DNA of 64,000 bases from Litchfieldia alkalitelluris (GTDB lineage: Bacteria > Bacillota > Bacilli > Bacillales > Bacillaceae_L): contig NZ_KV917374.1 in assembly GCF_002019645.1 (NCBI RefSeq), forward strand, positions 4,298,661 through 4,362,660, written 5' to 3'. Within the stretch, counting starts at the first letter, position 1. Every line of letters starts with the position of its first letter. Positions 27,706-37,365 of this stretch are shown piece by piece. The notes beneath the pieces are model-generated. The model was not told the DNA's origin, made no database searches, and was given only the letters and a program-made list of their open reading frames with translations. A program made the position numbers and the translations under genes.

Positions 27706-28257
27706 TTATTTTCTTTCTTTTTTTATTAATGTGTCAACTAACCACTTAATGAAGGCTGCTTTTAAAATATATATGGGAAATGAATAGACATAGCGCCAAT
27801 TTTCTAATTTATATATCCCAAGCCAGACAGTAAAAGGTTCAAAAATAAATGTGAAAATGAGAGCCATAACTATATTTGCAATGATGAATTTTTTCCACCT
27901 TGGAAAATACTGATATAACAGCATATGTGCAACAATTATTATTCCTTGATCAATCGGTAATAATCTTGGCAATATATTTACAAGTTGATAAGGATATGAC
28001 CAAAGATGTATTTCTACCCCTATATCATCCAGCATCAAGACCAGGATCATGAGTAGTGTTCCAAATAACAATATCGGAGTAAGCCTTTTCTTATCCACCA
28101 ATCTCCACCAGATAAACCAAGGAATGATAAGAACAAACAATAGTAACCACCATTGAAAGGTAAACAAATTTTCTGTTAACCAATAGTCTAACTTCATTTC
28201 ATAAACCTGATGATGCATATTTCGTATATCTTCGAAGGATGGACTTTTATCCGTCAT
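27706..28257 (-). CDS. CBO0543-family membrane protein
   Basis: A 183-residue integral membrane protein with about five helices. The WWRLVDKKR and LPRLLPIDQG segments are typical of this Bacillus/Clostridium family. The ATG at 28257 follows AAAGGA; the upstream extension to 28311 lacks a site. Function unknown. Confidence 0.8.
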   Translation of the reverse strand: MTDKSPSFEDIRNMHHQVYEMKLDYWLTENLFTFQWWLLLFVLIIPWFIWWRLVDKKRLTPILLFGTLLMILVLMLDDIGVEIHLWSYPYQLVNILPRLLPIDQGIIIVAHMLLYQYFPRWKKFIIANIVMALIFTFIFEPFTVWLGIYKLENWRYVYSFPIYILKAAFIKWLVDTLIKKERK

Positions 28258-29154
28258 AATAATTTTTCCTTTAATGAGCTTATTTTTTATTGATACTTTT
28301 ATTTTTAACAACTTTGTCCTATTTTAGCCTTAATACAATGTGAAGAGCACACCCCTTTCAACTGAGTAGTTCCGTTTTTGAAGTACAAATTAGAAAATAA
28401 CAGTTCAAAAATGGCTGCTATTTTATTGTGTAATCTTAGATATACTCCCTTGTTAAAATTGCAGCCTTTTCATAAATGACAATTTTTATAAGATTATTCT
28501 GTAAAAATGTTATTCTATAAACAGAGCTTAATTAAAGGATCATAGCAAGTCCGAGATACGTAGTATACATATATTGGATACTACGTATATTTTTAATCAC
28601 GGTCACCTTTGAAGTCATCGCTTTTCGTTTTTAATACGCAGTAAATAAAATAGAGGAAAAGATTTCCCTTAATTCATAAATAGCATTGAAAACAGCATAA
28701 ATAGAGGGAGAAATTTCCCTAATTTGACTAGAAACACTTGAAAATAGGTGGTTTTGTTTTATATAAGTGGAAAAACTCCCCCTATTTACCTCAAAACCTG
28801 TTCTAATCTAGAAATAGCGGAAAAATCTACGCTTATTTTTTTCGCTAGGTAAGGACATGGGTTTTTATTTTAAAAAACTGGGAAAAGAATGACAAAACCA
28901 TAATGGATAATATCCCTTATGGTTTTGCTGCCAATCCGCAAGTCACTTCGCTACATAAATCACATAGTTCAGTGTATTGAAATGGTATACGTTATTATAT
29001 CAACGAAAAATAGCATACGAAATATAATGCGAATTTCGTATGCTAAAAGTATTGTTTTTTTCTTATTTTGTACTCTTATAACTGAATTACTTAACTTTAA
29101 ACCGGTGTGATTTACAGACCTACTTTATATAAGAAGTTTTCATCTTAATTGTTC
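28258..29154. other. intergenic region with three hairpins and degenerate short repeats
   Basis: No protein gene with a ribosome site. Three perfect or near-perfect hairpins occur: ATACGTAGTAT / ATACTACGTAT (28556-28566, 28578-28588), AAAACCATAA / TTATGGTTTT (28894-28903, 28917-28926) and AGCATACGAAAT / ATTTCGTATGCT (29012-29023, 29033-29044), the last followed by a T run. Between 28640 and 28860 a degenerate motif of the type AATAGAGGGAGAAATTTCCC recurs with variation. Confidence 0.5.
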
Positions 29155-29232
29155 TTAGTAGCCTACAAACGAAGTACCAACAATAATTAAAAGGATGAAC
29201 AGTACAACAATTAACGCAAAACTGTTATTCAT
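29155..29232 (-). CDS. YjcZ-family sporulation microprotein
   Basis: A 25-residue peptide of the form MNNSFALIVVLFILLIIVG followed by TSFVGY. The FALIVVLFILLIIVG core is the hallmark of the YjcZ/YczN sporulation microprotein family. TAAGGAGG lies upstream of the ATG. It is a single-pass membrane peptide, and relatives are expressed during sporulation. Confidence 0.9.
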   Translation of the reverse strand: MNNSFALIVVLFILLIIVGTSFVGY

Positions 29233-29312
29233 TCCTAATAACACCTCCTTATGGTGTGTTACATTAACATCATATGAATGTGTCGCTTTATTGAAAGGGC
29301 AGGTGCCTAAAT

Positions 29313-30932
29313 TTAGCCAAAATTAGTGATTTCGCCGTGACATTTATCTTTTTTACAAATGTTATAATCAATGGTTAAAAAAGGAACTGAAAAAATCCAC
29401 ATCTTGTGTGTTGCTTTAAGAACTCCTTCTTCCTCTTCATGTACATAAAATTCCTCACTCAATGGTAGACGCAGGATGTTATTTTTTACAGCCAAAAAGA
29501 TGCCTGTGTTGGGTACTTTACTTGTTAGACATAAATCTTTACCAACTTGTTCAAGCTTTAAAATTCCAATCATTGATGACCATGGGAGAGGTAAAGCAAT
29601 ATTCATATATGTATAACCATCTTCTTTATGTGATGAATACAACGCGACAAAACTAACCTCTTCTCCAATTTTACGGATCCAAGCCCTTGTCTCATTTCTT
29701 CCATCAATCTTGTCATCAATGGATAAAATGTCTCCAGTCATTTCAACTTCTCTACTAGTTAGTGGTAGGTTGATTTGTTTAGTAATTTTACTGATTAATC
29801 GATAACCTCCGGCAAATGGCATAAACCAGGGAAGCCATTTTACCTGTGTAAATAATCGGTAATCCTTTGTGTTCTCATAAAAATCTACAATAGATGGTGA
29901 TAATTTCTTTACATCTATATCAGGTTCATAAGACTTCAGCTGATCTACCAAACCCTTGTACTTCTTACTACCCAATTTACCGGCTAATACTCCCTCACCA
30001 ATGATACTTCTACCTCGTATCATGCTTACTGGAAATGTAAGAGGAGCTTTTAAGATAGGAGGCGTATGAAGAGACCAACCTATTATACCAATTAAGGCAA
30101 AAAGAATCGCATTAACGATACCGTGGAACCTCAGCATAAAATCGATTGTGATTATAAACTGATTTGAAAAATTACTAAAAGCGTACAAAAGAGAAAAAAC
30201 AATGGTTATGCCTAAAGTTGAAAATGAGAATCGAATGAATAACTTTTGTATCCTACTTTTAATTGGTGCCTTAAAGGCTAAAAATATTAAACCGTAGATC
30301 GCAAATATATAGATTAGGACAGATATTACCTCCAGTATTGGCGAAAAGGAAATCCCTGCTGCGACTATAAATGGTGAAAGGATTACCGACCAGCCTCCCC
30401 AGATATAAAGAGTTGGTTTTATGATACGACCTAGCCACCCTACAAAAATTGGAAGTAAAAATGCTGAATAATGAAAGTGTATACTCGTTAACCAAGTTAT
30501 GATAGGCGAAAATCCTGTATTGATATTCATTTCAAAGGCAAAAGACCATGCTCCGCCAATAGCTAAATATAGTAGACCGATATCGATCATAAATTCCTCG
30601 AGAGAAATAAATCCCCTTTGAACAAACCTATTCATTCCATACAATGCAACCATGATCGTAAATAAGAAATATACAGTTACCAGAATTCCATCCCATGCAG
30701 TTTGACCAGAAATTTGTAAAACGAAGACAGACAAAAATGCTGGAATCGATATTAAAGGAAAATACGTTTTAATCCAGACCTTTTTTTCTTCTTTTAAAAT
30801 TAAATGAAGCGTGAGTGGAATATAAACAAGTTGTGCTATTGTAAGCATCAAAAAATACCAAGGACGTACGTTTAGGAAAAACAGAAGCAGAAACAAAATG
30901 AAATTGAGGAGTGCTAGTTTACGAAACGTCAT
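29313..30932 (-). CDS. YndJ-like polytopic membrane protein
   Basis: About 539 residues. Roughly ten hydrophobic helices fill the first 300 residues, followed by a soluble C-terminal domain with GRSIIGEGVLAGKLGSKKYK and LPLPWSSMIGILKLEQ. This matches B. subtilis YndJ in length and context. The frame opens at a TTG at 30971. ATG 30932 overlaps the upstream stop by 14 bp and has AAGGAG 12 bases upstream; ATG 30953 is a third option. Function unknown. Confidence 0.8.
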   Translation of the reverse strand: MTFRKLALLNFILFLLLFFLNVRPWYFLMLTIAQLVYIPLTLHLILKEEKKVWIKTYFPLISIPAFLSVFVLQISGQTAWDGILVTVYFLFTIMVALYGMNRFVQRGFISLEEFMIDIGLLYLAIGGAWSFAFEMNINTGFSPIITWLTSIHFHYSAFLLPIFVGWLGRIIKPTLYIWGGWSVILSPFIVAAGISFSPILEVISVLIYIFAIYGLIFLAFKAPIKSRIQKLFIRFSFSTLGITIVFSLLYAFSNFSNQFIITIDFMLRFHGIVNAILFALIGIIGWSLHTPPILKAPLTFPVSMIRGRSIIGEGVLAGKLGSKKYKGLVDQLKSYEPDIDVKKLSPSIVDFYENTKDYRLFTQVKWLPWFMPFAGGYRLISKITKQINLPLTSREVEMTGDILSIDDKIDGRNETRAWIRKIGEEVSFVALYSSHKEDGYTYMNIALPLPWSSMIGILKLEQVGKDLCLTSKVPNTGIFLAVKNNILRLPLSEEFYVHEEEEGVLKATHKMWIFSVPFLTIDYNICKKDKCHGEITNFG

Positions 30933-31536
30933 TTCTTCTAAACTCTCCTTCATATGAAAAAACCTTACCAATCAACGGATTTCGCACAGAAACTATTATC
31001 TCATACATCTGATTCTCATCATTGTATTCCTCCTTAACAGTAGCAATGCCCTGGAATACTTTTGGCAAAGGAATTTCTACTCTTCCGAGAACTAAGCGTT
31101 GATGTAGTGAGGTAATCGTTAAACCACCTTGCGGAGAAACATTAAATGAAAGATCCGAATACACAAGATGAGGCTCACCTAGGTAATCTTTTATTATTTT
31201 CCTGCTATGGTCAAGACTCATCAGTGCATTAAAATACCGCTTTTTATTTCGAAAGTGAAAAATTCGTTCCCAGTGAATTTGTTCCTCACCATGCTTACCT
31301 ACCCTATACGTATTTTTTATCGAAAATGGAATGTTTGTCCCATGCTCTGGAAAAAGCAGCTTGAATTTAACTCCCAAATAAAAAAGAGGAAATAACCATA
31401 TATGACCTTCGTCAATTTTCCTCATTTTTCCCTTGCCATGAAATGGGTTATCGTATGATATTTCATATCTCTCTTGCAATTTTGGATGTAGTTCGTTAAA
31501 TTTATCACCCAGTATCTTCTTATAAATAGACATCAA
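30919..31536 (-). CDS. DUF4166 protein (YndH-like)
   Basis: A 205-residue protein of the DUF4166 family, marked by IYKKILGDKFNELHPKLQERY near the start and a central PLFYLGVKFKLLFPEHGTNI segment. It lies between a DoxX-like gene and YndJ, as in the yndGHJ cluster of B. subtilis. Probably membrane-associated. Function unknown. Confidence 0.82.
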   Translation of the reverse strand: MMSIYKKILGDKFNELHPKLQERYEISYDNPFHGKGKMRKIDEGHIWLFPLFYLGVKFKLLFPEHGTNIPFSIKNTYRVGKHGEEQIHWERIFHFRNKKRYFNALMSLDHSRKIIKDYLGEPHLVYSDLSFNVSPQGGLTITSLHQRLVLGRVEIPLPKVFQGIATVKEEYNDENQMYEIIVSVRNPLIGKVFSYEGEFRRNDVS

Positions 31537-31545
31537 AAGGGCTCC

Positions 31546-32448
31546 TTATCTTTTCCTGATACAATTTCTTGCTGTAGGTATATCTTTACTAATCATAAAG
31601 CCAATTACCGAGAGGATGAATAATGCTAGATTAAAGGTTAATGGATTAAAAGGATGAATGAGAGCAGTAGGGTTACTAATAACGGCAGAAACTGTTAGTA
31701 AAGGAAAAAGAATCATTTGAAGACCAAATAATCGTCTTCGTTTTCTAACTAGAAGCCATACTACACTAAAAATTACTTCGCCTATCCCAATTATGTTAAC
31801 CATCATCATTGCTTGCTTTAATGACAGCGATAAACCTTCTTGAACCATTGCTACTTCATCCTGATGCATATAGATTAATTTTGGGATTAATCCATGATAT
31901 AACCAAATCACCATAAAGCAGATACTGATTGTCCAGTAACTAAAAAATCTTACGTATTGAGAAAATGGCGTCTCTCCTTTTTCAAGCCACCTTTTCAACA
32001 CATCAAAGCTTAACGCAGTTCCCCACCCCATGAGAGGCCGAAAGCTAAGTGTGTCTATCCATTGCCCAAGAATGCCGAATTTAGGCTGATAATCGTATTG
32101 AGTTAAAAAAGTAATATCGTCTTGATTTTGTTGATACTTCCAAAATCCCTTGCCTTCACGAATAATAGATAATTTCTGGTCAGTTCCAAAATGTAATGAC
32201 GATGTTCTTGAGCCATCTTTTCCATGATAGCTACCAACACTTCTACCCCATCCTTCGATCGCAAGACCAAACCCAATATTTGTTTTATATGAAAAATGTT
32301 GAGGTTCATTATCCTTTTTTGGCAAATAAGTAATCGATGAAAACCGGCGATCCCACTGTTCATGCAATTCAGGTGTTTGAGTAGCTTCCCATAATTTATC
32401 CATTTCTGTCTGTATTGGTATTTCAACATAAATGGGTTTACGTTTCAT
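31546..32448 (-). CDS. SRPBCC plus DoxX-like membrane protein (YndG-like)
   Basis: About 300 residues. The N-terminal half is a START/SRPBCC-like domain (IPIQTEMDKLWEATQTPELHEQWDRRF); the C-terminal half has four membrane helices of DoxX type. First gene of the yndGHJ-like operon, only 9 bp before the DUF4166 gene. ATG 32448 is preferred to the TTG at 32463, though its ribosome site is weak. Confidence 0.78.
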   Translation of the reverse strand: MKRKPIYVEIPIQTEMDKLWEATQTPELHEQWDRRFSSITYLPKKDNEPQHFSYKTNIGFGLAIEGWGRSVGSYHGKDGSRTSSLHFGTDQKLSIIREGKGFWKYQQNQDDITFLTQYDYQPKFGILGQWIDTLSFRPLMGWGTALSFDVLKRWLEKGETPFSQYVRFFSYWTISICFMVIWLYHGLIPKLIYMHQDEVAMVQEGLSLSLKQAMMMVNIIGIGEVIFSVVWLLVRKRRRLFGLQMILFPLLTVSAVISNPTALIHPFNPLTFNLALFILSVIGFMISKDIPTARNCIRKR

Positions 32449-32530
32449 TAATTTCACATCCAATTAAAGTAACATAGATTAATAGCATTATTTTACCATA
32501 ATTGAGAATTTAATAACTAATTTGACGAAT

Positions 32531-32560
32531 AAAAGCGATTCTATTTAAAGAATCGCTTTT
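32531..32560. terminator. terminator of the MBL hydrolase gene
   Basis: AAAAGCGATTCT (32531-32542) / AGAATCGCTTTT (32549-32560), perfect 12-bp stem with T tract on either strand. Confidence 0.85.
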
Positions 32561-32566
32561 CCCATT

Positions 32567-33457
32567 CTATCGACAACTTACAAGAGCTCCGTCAGTTTCA
32601 GAGATGATGATTCCTAAACGTTGAAGGTGTTTACGGATACCTCCACGTTCCCATGTTCTAAAAATAGGAATCTCTAATGTTCTTTTCGGATAGAAAATTC
32701 CTACCCTTGATAACTCATCAAATGTAAATCCTTTTGAAACATAGTTTTCGATTTTTTCATCACGCTTATTAATGATAGCGAGATATCTTTTCATCGCTTC
32801 CTTAAATTCTTGTTTCGAAAACACACCCTTTTGATGCCCGGTTATATAGGTATCAGCATCAAGCTCAAGAAGACGCTCTCCAGACTTTATAAAATCTTCA
32901 ATATCCCCATCTGTCCCATTATACCAAGGTCCAAATGCAGTCATATCGTAATCACTTACAAAAGCTACTCCTAGATCAGGAAAATATGGAGATGCAAGAC
33001 CCGAAGTGTGGCCAGGGGTATGAAGCATAATTACCTTTATCCCACCAAAAGAATATTCGGTCTCATAGTCATATGTACCTGAGATTTCACCAAGATTTTG
33101 TATCCATTCAAGTGGAAGATTTTCTTTCCATAACTTTATTCCTTCTTCACCCCATTCTTGGTAAACACCGTTACTCCTTGCGATTCCCTCAATAGTCCGA
33201 GCTGTTTCATATTCAATTGGATTCATCCACTTTTCTGCATTTGGAAATAGATGATTATGCTGCGTATGATCAGGATGGTAGTGAGTGTTGAGTATTAACT
33301 TGACACCATACTCTTCTTCTACTTTTAAAAGATCTTTCGGATTAGCACCCGTATCAATTAATACCTTTTCGTCGCAATTTAAGTATAAGCTTCTTGAAAA
33401 TGGGACTTTACTATTTTTGGGTCCTTCCACAATGATAAGGGGGCCAATGCTTTGCAT
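32567..33457 (-). CDS. metallo-beta-lactamase-fold hydrolase
   Basis: A 296-residue MBL-fold protein. The metal site NTHYHPDHTQHN (a variant of HxHxDH) is near residue 57, the third-histidine region is HTPGHTSG, the bridging aspartate region is AFVSDYD, and the last histidine lies in TGHQKG. Distant lactonase or glyoxalase II-like enzymes share this. A C-terminal domain of about 80 residues follows. Substrate unknown. AGAGGTG precedes the ATG. Confidence 0.88.
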   Translation of the reverse strand: MQSIGPLIIVEGPKNSKVPFSRSLYLNCDEKVLIDTGANPKDLLKVEEEYGVKLILNTHYHPDHTQHNHLFPNAEKWMNPIEYETARTIEGIARSNGVYQEWGEEGIKLWKENLPLEWIQNLGEISGTYDYETEYSFGGIKVIMLHTPGHTSGLASPYFPDLGVAFVSDYDMTAFGPWYNGTDGDIEDFIKSGERLLELDADTYITGHQKGVFSKQEFKEAMKRYLAIINKRDEKIENYVSKGFTFDELSRVGIFYPKRTLEIPIFRTWERGGIRKHLQRLGIIISETDGALVSCR

Positions 33458-33681
33458 CTTTTAATCACCTCTGTGTTTTTTATAATAATGAATGAGCGTT
33501 CAGTCAAGTTATTATAACATATTCTGTATATTATTGTAAAAAAGATTTTCAAACAAATAACTGTGATACAGCAAATACAGCTTCTGTTCCTAGTCTTTTT
33601 TCTAAAATTGATTTTGTATTGATTACCCCATCATTTGCCCAATGGTCGTCCATTCTTAAGACCTAAATGCACTTCTATCAA

Positions 33682-33855
33682 TCATTCACTCTTTGGTTTT
33701 TCTCGGTTGAGAATATGTCCAATGATTACACATAACATCATCAAGCCTGTGAACAACCCACTATTGTCTGTTTCAATATCCGTAAACCGAGGAAAAATGT
33801 ACAAATCTAAAATAAAAATGACTATTGTCATATTTAAAAGGATTTTATATATCAT
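33682..33855 (-). CDS. small two-helix membrane protein
   Basis: A 57-residue protein from ATG 33855 after AAAGGAG; the frame from 33936 is longer but without a site. Two hydrophobic segments (residues 5-20 and 36-50) and a basic C-terminus. No family recognised. Confidence 0.65.
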   Translation of the reverse strand: MIYKILLNMTIVIFILDLYIFPRFTDIETDNSGLFTGLMMLCVIIGHILNREKPKSE

Positions 33856-33988
33856 AGAAATCTCCTTTATTATTATAAGATTATGTATTAATTCTATTAA
33901 AAAATAATTACCCTTTATAGAATTGATGATAAACATTCATATAAAAATGATAGAATCTTACTAGTACTAGATGATAGGAGATTATAAA

Positions 33989-34513
33989 ATGAATTATTTT
34001 ATTCGTAGTGAAAATGAAAAAGACTATGCTGGGATTAGAGAAGTTAATATTGTTGCATTTAATAAAGAAAATGAAGCAAAGCTAATCGAAGCCATTCGAG
34101 GGTCTAATCTGTTTATACCTGAATTATCTTTAGTGGCTGTATCTGAGAAACAAGAGATTTTGGGACATATTCTTTTTAGTGAAATCATTTTAGCAACTGA
34201 AGGAGGGGAAATACCTACAATTGGTCTTGCTCCAATGGCAGTAAAACCTGAATATCAGAACATGGGGATAGGTTCTGCACTTGTTAAAAGAGGGTTAGAT
34301 CTTTGTAAAACTCTAGGTTATTCTCATGTTTTTGTTCTTGGACATCCGAATTTTTATCCTAAGTTTGGATTTGCAGCTTCTTCCCTATATGGAATAGAAT
34401 CACCTTTTCCAGTTCCTGAAGAGGTCTTTATGGCGATTGAAATAGATAAGGATTCCCTAAGTGGCCTACAAGGGAAGATTAAATATCCACCGGCGTTTAG
34501 TTCTGTTACCTAA
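33989..34513 (+). CDS. GNAT-family N-acetyltransferase
   Basis: A 174-residue acetyltransferase. The acetyl-CoA loop is LAPMAVKPEYQNMGIGSALVKRG (shown in part: Q/R-x-x-G-x-G/A as QNMGIG). The HPNFYPKFGF segment is typical of YhbS-like members. ATG 33989 has AGGAG upstream; the ATG at 33971 is less likely. Substrate unknown. Confidence 0.88.
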   Translation: MNYFIRSENEKDYAGIREVNIVAFNKENEAKLIEAIRGSNLFIPELSLVAVSEKQEILGHILFSEIILATEGGEIPTIGLAPMAVKPEYQNMGIGSALVKRGLDLCKTLGYSHVFVLGHPNFYPKFGFAASSLYGIESPFPVPEEVFMAIEIDKDSLSGLQGKIKYPPAFSSVT

Positions 34514-34544
34514 TAAAATAAGCAAGTAGAGCTTAAGAAAACTA

Positions 34545-34880
34545 ATTGTCTAACCTGAAAATACTTATTCTTGGAATTCCATTCGCTACAGTTCACTCGC
34601 TTTCCGCGGGGCGTGCGGTGAGCCTCCTCGTCGCTGTCGGCTCCTGCGGGGTCTCACTTTGCCCGCTGCATCCCGCAGGAGTCGAGTGAACTTCCGCTCA
34701 TTCCAACTGTGTTAACACTTTTCATTCTTCATGGTGCAATTACTCATTCGCATAACGGTTTACCCTGAAATAACTAAGGATGGAAAGTTCCATGAGTTGC
34801 GCTTTCCGTGGGGCGGTCCCACAGAAATCGAGTAGTACTCCAGCTTTCCACACATGGGGGAGTGAACATTTTTAATAAAC
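34545..34880. repeat. two degenerate type-A repeat modules
   Basis: A full type-A module (TTCCATTCGCTACAG, CTTTCCGCGGGGCG, CTCGTCGCTGTCGG, CCCGCAGGAGTC) at 34545-34755, followed after a TTTACCCTGAAAT boundary by a shortened one at 34755-34880 with CTTTCCGTGGGGCGG. They fill the gap between the GNAT gene and the gene at 34898. Confidence 0.85.
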
Positions 34881-34897
34881 AGCATATGTTTTAGAAC

Positions 34898-35407
34898 TTA
34901 GTTTTCCCTAGTATTTATAATATCCCATCTTTCTAATGAATATTTCTTAGTTACAGGAAAACCAAAATAATAATATTTAATTGTCATACTCTCCATCAGT
35001 TCATCATGGAATTCAACTTTTATTCCATAGTGAATGGGAGTCATCTCTTTTCTTTCTATGGCCTTCATACTTTCTTGTGGAGATAAACTTGGAAAAATGT
35101 ATTTTTCATCAATTTCAGTAAATCTAATCAATGGATGATCCAATCCACTTTGTACCAAATGTCCAGTATCATAACTAATTCCTAATTCTAACGAGTCAGG
35201 TGTTTTATTATTGTTTATTGTGACTTCTCTGAGTTTAATCCTATTAAAGCCTTCATTACTAACCTCAAAAACTATATCTATTTTCCCGTTTTCATTTGTT
35301 GTAGTAAAAATCCCATCCATCTTCAACGGATTACTAAATTGAATAAAAGCTACAAAACTTAGAATTAAAATTCCCAGAATTACAATTGTGAATTTCTTAG
35401 ACAACAA
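34898..35407 (-). CDS. hypothetical membrane-anchored extracytoplasmic protein
   Basis: A 169-residue protein with an N-terminal hydrophobic helix (residues 7-24) and an exported beta-rich domain. Start TTG at 35407 after GGGAGGGG. No family recognised. It lies downstream of the second sigma/partner pair on the same strand, separated by about 200 bp. Confidence 0.7.
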   Translation of the reverse strand: MLSKKFTIVILGILILSFVAFIQFSNPLKMDGIFTTTNENGKIDIVFEVSNEGFNRIKLREVTINNNKTPDSLELGISYDTGHLVQSGLDHPLIRFTEIDEKYIFPSLSPQESMKAIERKEMTPIHYGIKVEFHDELMESMTIKYYYFGFPVTKKYSLERWDIINTREN

Positions 35408-35605
35408 ACCCCTCCCTTAATCACATTATCTTTTTGTTCTTTTGTCTGATAGATTTTCTCAATCAATTGACTTCAAGTAGAATACGTTAACTTTTCGAAT
35501 ATTAAGTTGTACTTTCTGTAAAAAAGATGTCACTCTACTTAGTTTACCATGATTTATAAGACCATTCCAAAGCAACCAAGTGAATGAAAACATCCTTATT
35601 GTAAA

Positions 35606-36502
35606 TTAATCAACCATGCCATGGCCTATATATTGCCAACTTTCTATATCCGCATAAACAATCATATTGTTTGGAACCCAAGTATTATTAGTTGGAAAAT
35701 CAACCAAATATACCTCTTTCCCTATATATGAATGATCAATATTTTGTAGCACCATATCTTTAGTCAATGTGACTTTTGATATTTTTGCATCTTTCCATGT
35801 ACCCTTAATTCGTTCTCGATCTTTATCAGTTAATTGATTCCACACTGTTTCTCTTACATCTTTTTCAAGCTGTTTTCCAGCTTCCTCAATCTTCGTAATA
35901 TACCATTGATCATTGTTAGTCTCTAAGTAAAATGTAATTGGAGCAGCTATTGAATCATACTTAACTCCATAAATAGCCTTTTCTTTAGTTCTTAATTGTT
36001 CCGAAATCATTCTTGAGCCCGAGAATCTAAAATCTAGTGTCCAAGCTCTATTTTCTTCATCACTATTATTTAGTGCTGACCGATAATCAGATGAATACAT
36101 TTCATATTCCAACTGTTTATCATAAGTGGTCATTGCCTCCAACCAAGTTTCTAAAACAGTCGTTGGATTTTTCCGAAGTGACTTCATGTCGGTAGCTTGA
36201 GCAGTTGTTTCTTCATGCTGACCATTTCCTTCAATAACTCCTTCATTATTGGGGTCTTGATTACCTTTTGTTATATATGACTCATTAATTGCAAAGTAAA
36301 CATATGCCCCCAACATAATGATCAAGCCAAGGCTAACCATATATGATAATAACGGAGTGAAGATATGTTTACTTTTATTTTGGTTGTTAGTTACTGCTAT
36401 TTTAAAGATTTGTTGCTTTTGATGAACCGTTAAGTCCGCTTTTTTTAATACCGTATTGTCCATGCTTTGGCGTAAATTATTTAACTTTCTATCAATATCC
36501 AT
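35606..36502 (-). CDS. membrane protein partner of ECF sigma factor (putative anti-sigma)
   Basis: A 298-residue protein. A cytosolic N-terminus of about 48 residues, one transmembrane helix at about residues 50-71, and a large extracytoplasmic domain. ATG 36502 has AGGGGTGG upstream; the frame to 36544 overlaps the sigma gene. Architecture matches the protein at 6313, and both follow an ECF sigma. Regulatory role is inferred from position. Confidence 0.7.
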   Translation of the reverse strand: MDIDRKLNNLRQSMDNTVLKKADLTVHQKQQIFKIAVTNNQNKSKHIFTPLLSYMVSLGLIIMLGAYVYFAINESYITKGNQDPNNEGVIEGNGQHEETTAQATDMKSLRKNPTTVLETWLEAMTTYDKQLEYEMYSSDYRSALNNSDEENRAWTLDFRFSGSRMISEQLRTKEKAIYGVKYDSIAAPITFYLETNNDQWYITKIEEAGKQLEKDVRETVWNQLTDKDRERIKGTWKDAKISKVTLTKDMVLQNIDHSYIGKEVYLVDFPTNNTWVPNNMIVYADIESWQYIGHGMVD

Positions 36503-36512
36503 TATTCCACCC

Positions 36513-37031
36513 CTAAAACATTTTTCTGAGGCTACTCTTAGCACGCATTAACCTAGATTTTATTGTAGCTAACTTGGTTCCTGTCAAATCAGCTATTTCT
36601 TGCAGTTTAAGGTCTTCATAGAAGTAAAAGATAATTACTTCTCTATATTTTACAGGTAGAGCCATTACCTTTTCAGCTAACTCTATTTCTTCTGTTTCTA
36701 TAAGATTCTCCTCAATAACTGTTTGATTATTAACTAATCCCTTAAAATCCATGTAATCCACTGGAAGAATTCTCCGAAACCATTTGCTTTTAAGATAATC
36801 CTTACATTTGTTAACAGTGATTTTAAATAGCCATGTTTTATAAGATGAATCACCTCTAAAATCATCTAGCTTTTTATAACAAGTGATATAAACCTCTTGT
36901 GTGATATCTTCTGCAAGTGACCAATCCTTCACATAGGTAAAAGCAAGTCTAGTAATACTGTTACTATATCGTTCAATTAAACTCCTAAGTATATCTTCTT
37001 TTGTTTGATTATCCATTTGAACTGGCTCCAT
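36513..37031 (-). CDS. ECF-type RNA polymerase sigma factor
   Basis: A 172-residue ECF sigma. Region 2 has DWSLAEDITQEVYITCYKKL, and region 4 has LPVKYREVIIFYFYEDLKLQ and GTKLATIKSRLMRAKSSLRK. GAGGAGG precedes the ATG. Close in design to the sigma at 7097. A promoter-like sequence of ECF type lies upstream and suggests autoregulation. Confidence 0.92.
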   Translation of the reverse strand: MEPVQMDNQTKEDILRSLIERYSNSITRLAFTYVKDWSLAEDITQEVYITCYKKLDDFRGDSSYKTWLFKITVNKCKDYLKSKWFRRILPVDYMDFKGLVNNQTVIEENLIETEEIELAEKVMALPVKYREVIIFYFYEDLKLQEIADLTGTKLATIKSRLMRAKSSLRKMF

Positions 37032-37063
37032 TTTTCCTCCTCATGGTTTGAAAAACTATTGTA

Positions 37064-37092
37064 TAGACGATGTAAGATAAAAAATGGATTCA
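37064..37092 (-). promoter_or_regulatory. ECF-type promoter of the second sigma operon
   Basis: Minus-strand TGAATC (37092-37087), a 17-base spacer, then CGTCTA (37069-37064). This resembles the TGAAAC-N16/17-CGTC consensus of Bacillus ECF sigmas and lies 33 bp before the sigma start. Confidence 0.5.
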
Positions 37093-37365
37093 TATTTATC
37101 GTATTTTTTAATTTGATACACTTATATATAATGTAATTGCAATTAACTAACTATAACTCATTAGATTTTTCTATTTATTTGTAAAATCTTTATGGACAAA
37201 TAAAATATGCCCTACCTCAGGGAGATAGGGCACTTCAATTATATAACAAAGGGGATGGGATGTTATTATTATGACCATTTTCTTTAACTCTATACTTAGA
37301 ATTAATCTTTTTTTTAAAATGAGGTATTGGAACAAAATTTTAAGCCATTATATCAAAAATAAAAT
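37093..37365. other. intergenic region between FAD dehydrogenase and sigma operon
   Basis: AT-rich, no gene. A hairpin TGCCCTA (37209-37215) / TAGGGCA (37226-37232), followed on the minus strand by TATTTTATTT, may terminate transcription from the FAD dehydrogenase gene. Confidence 0.5.
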
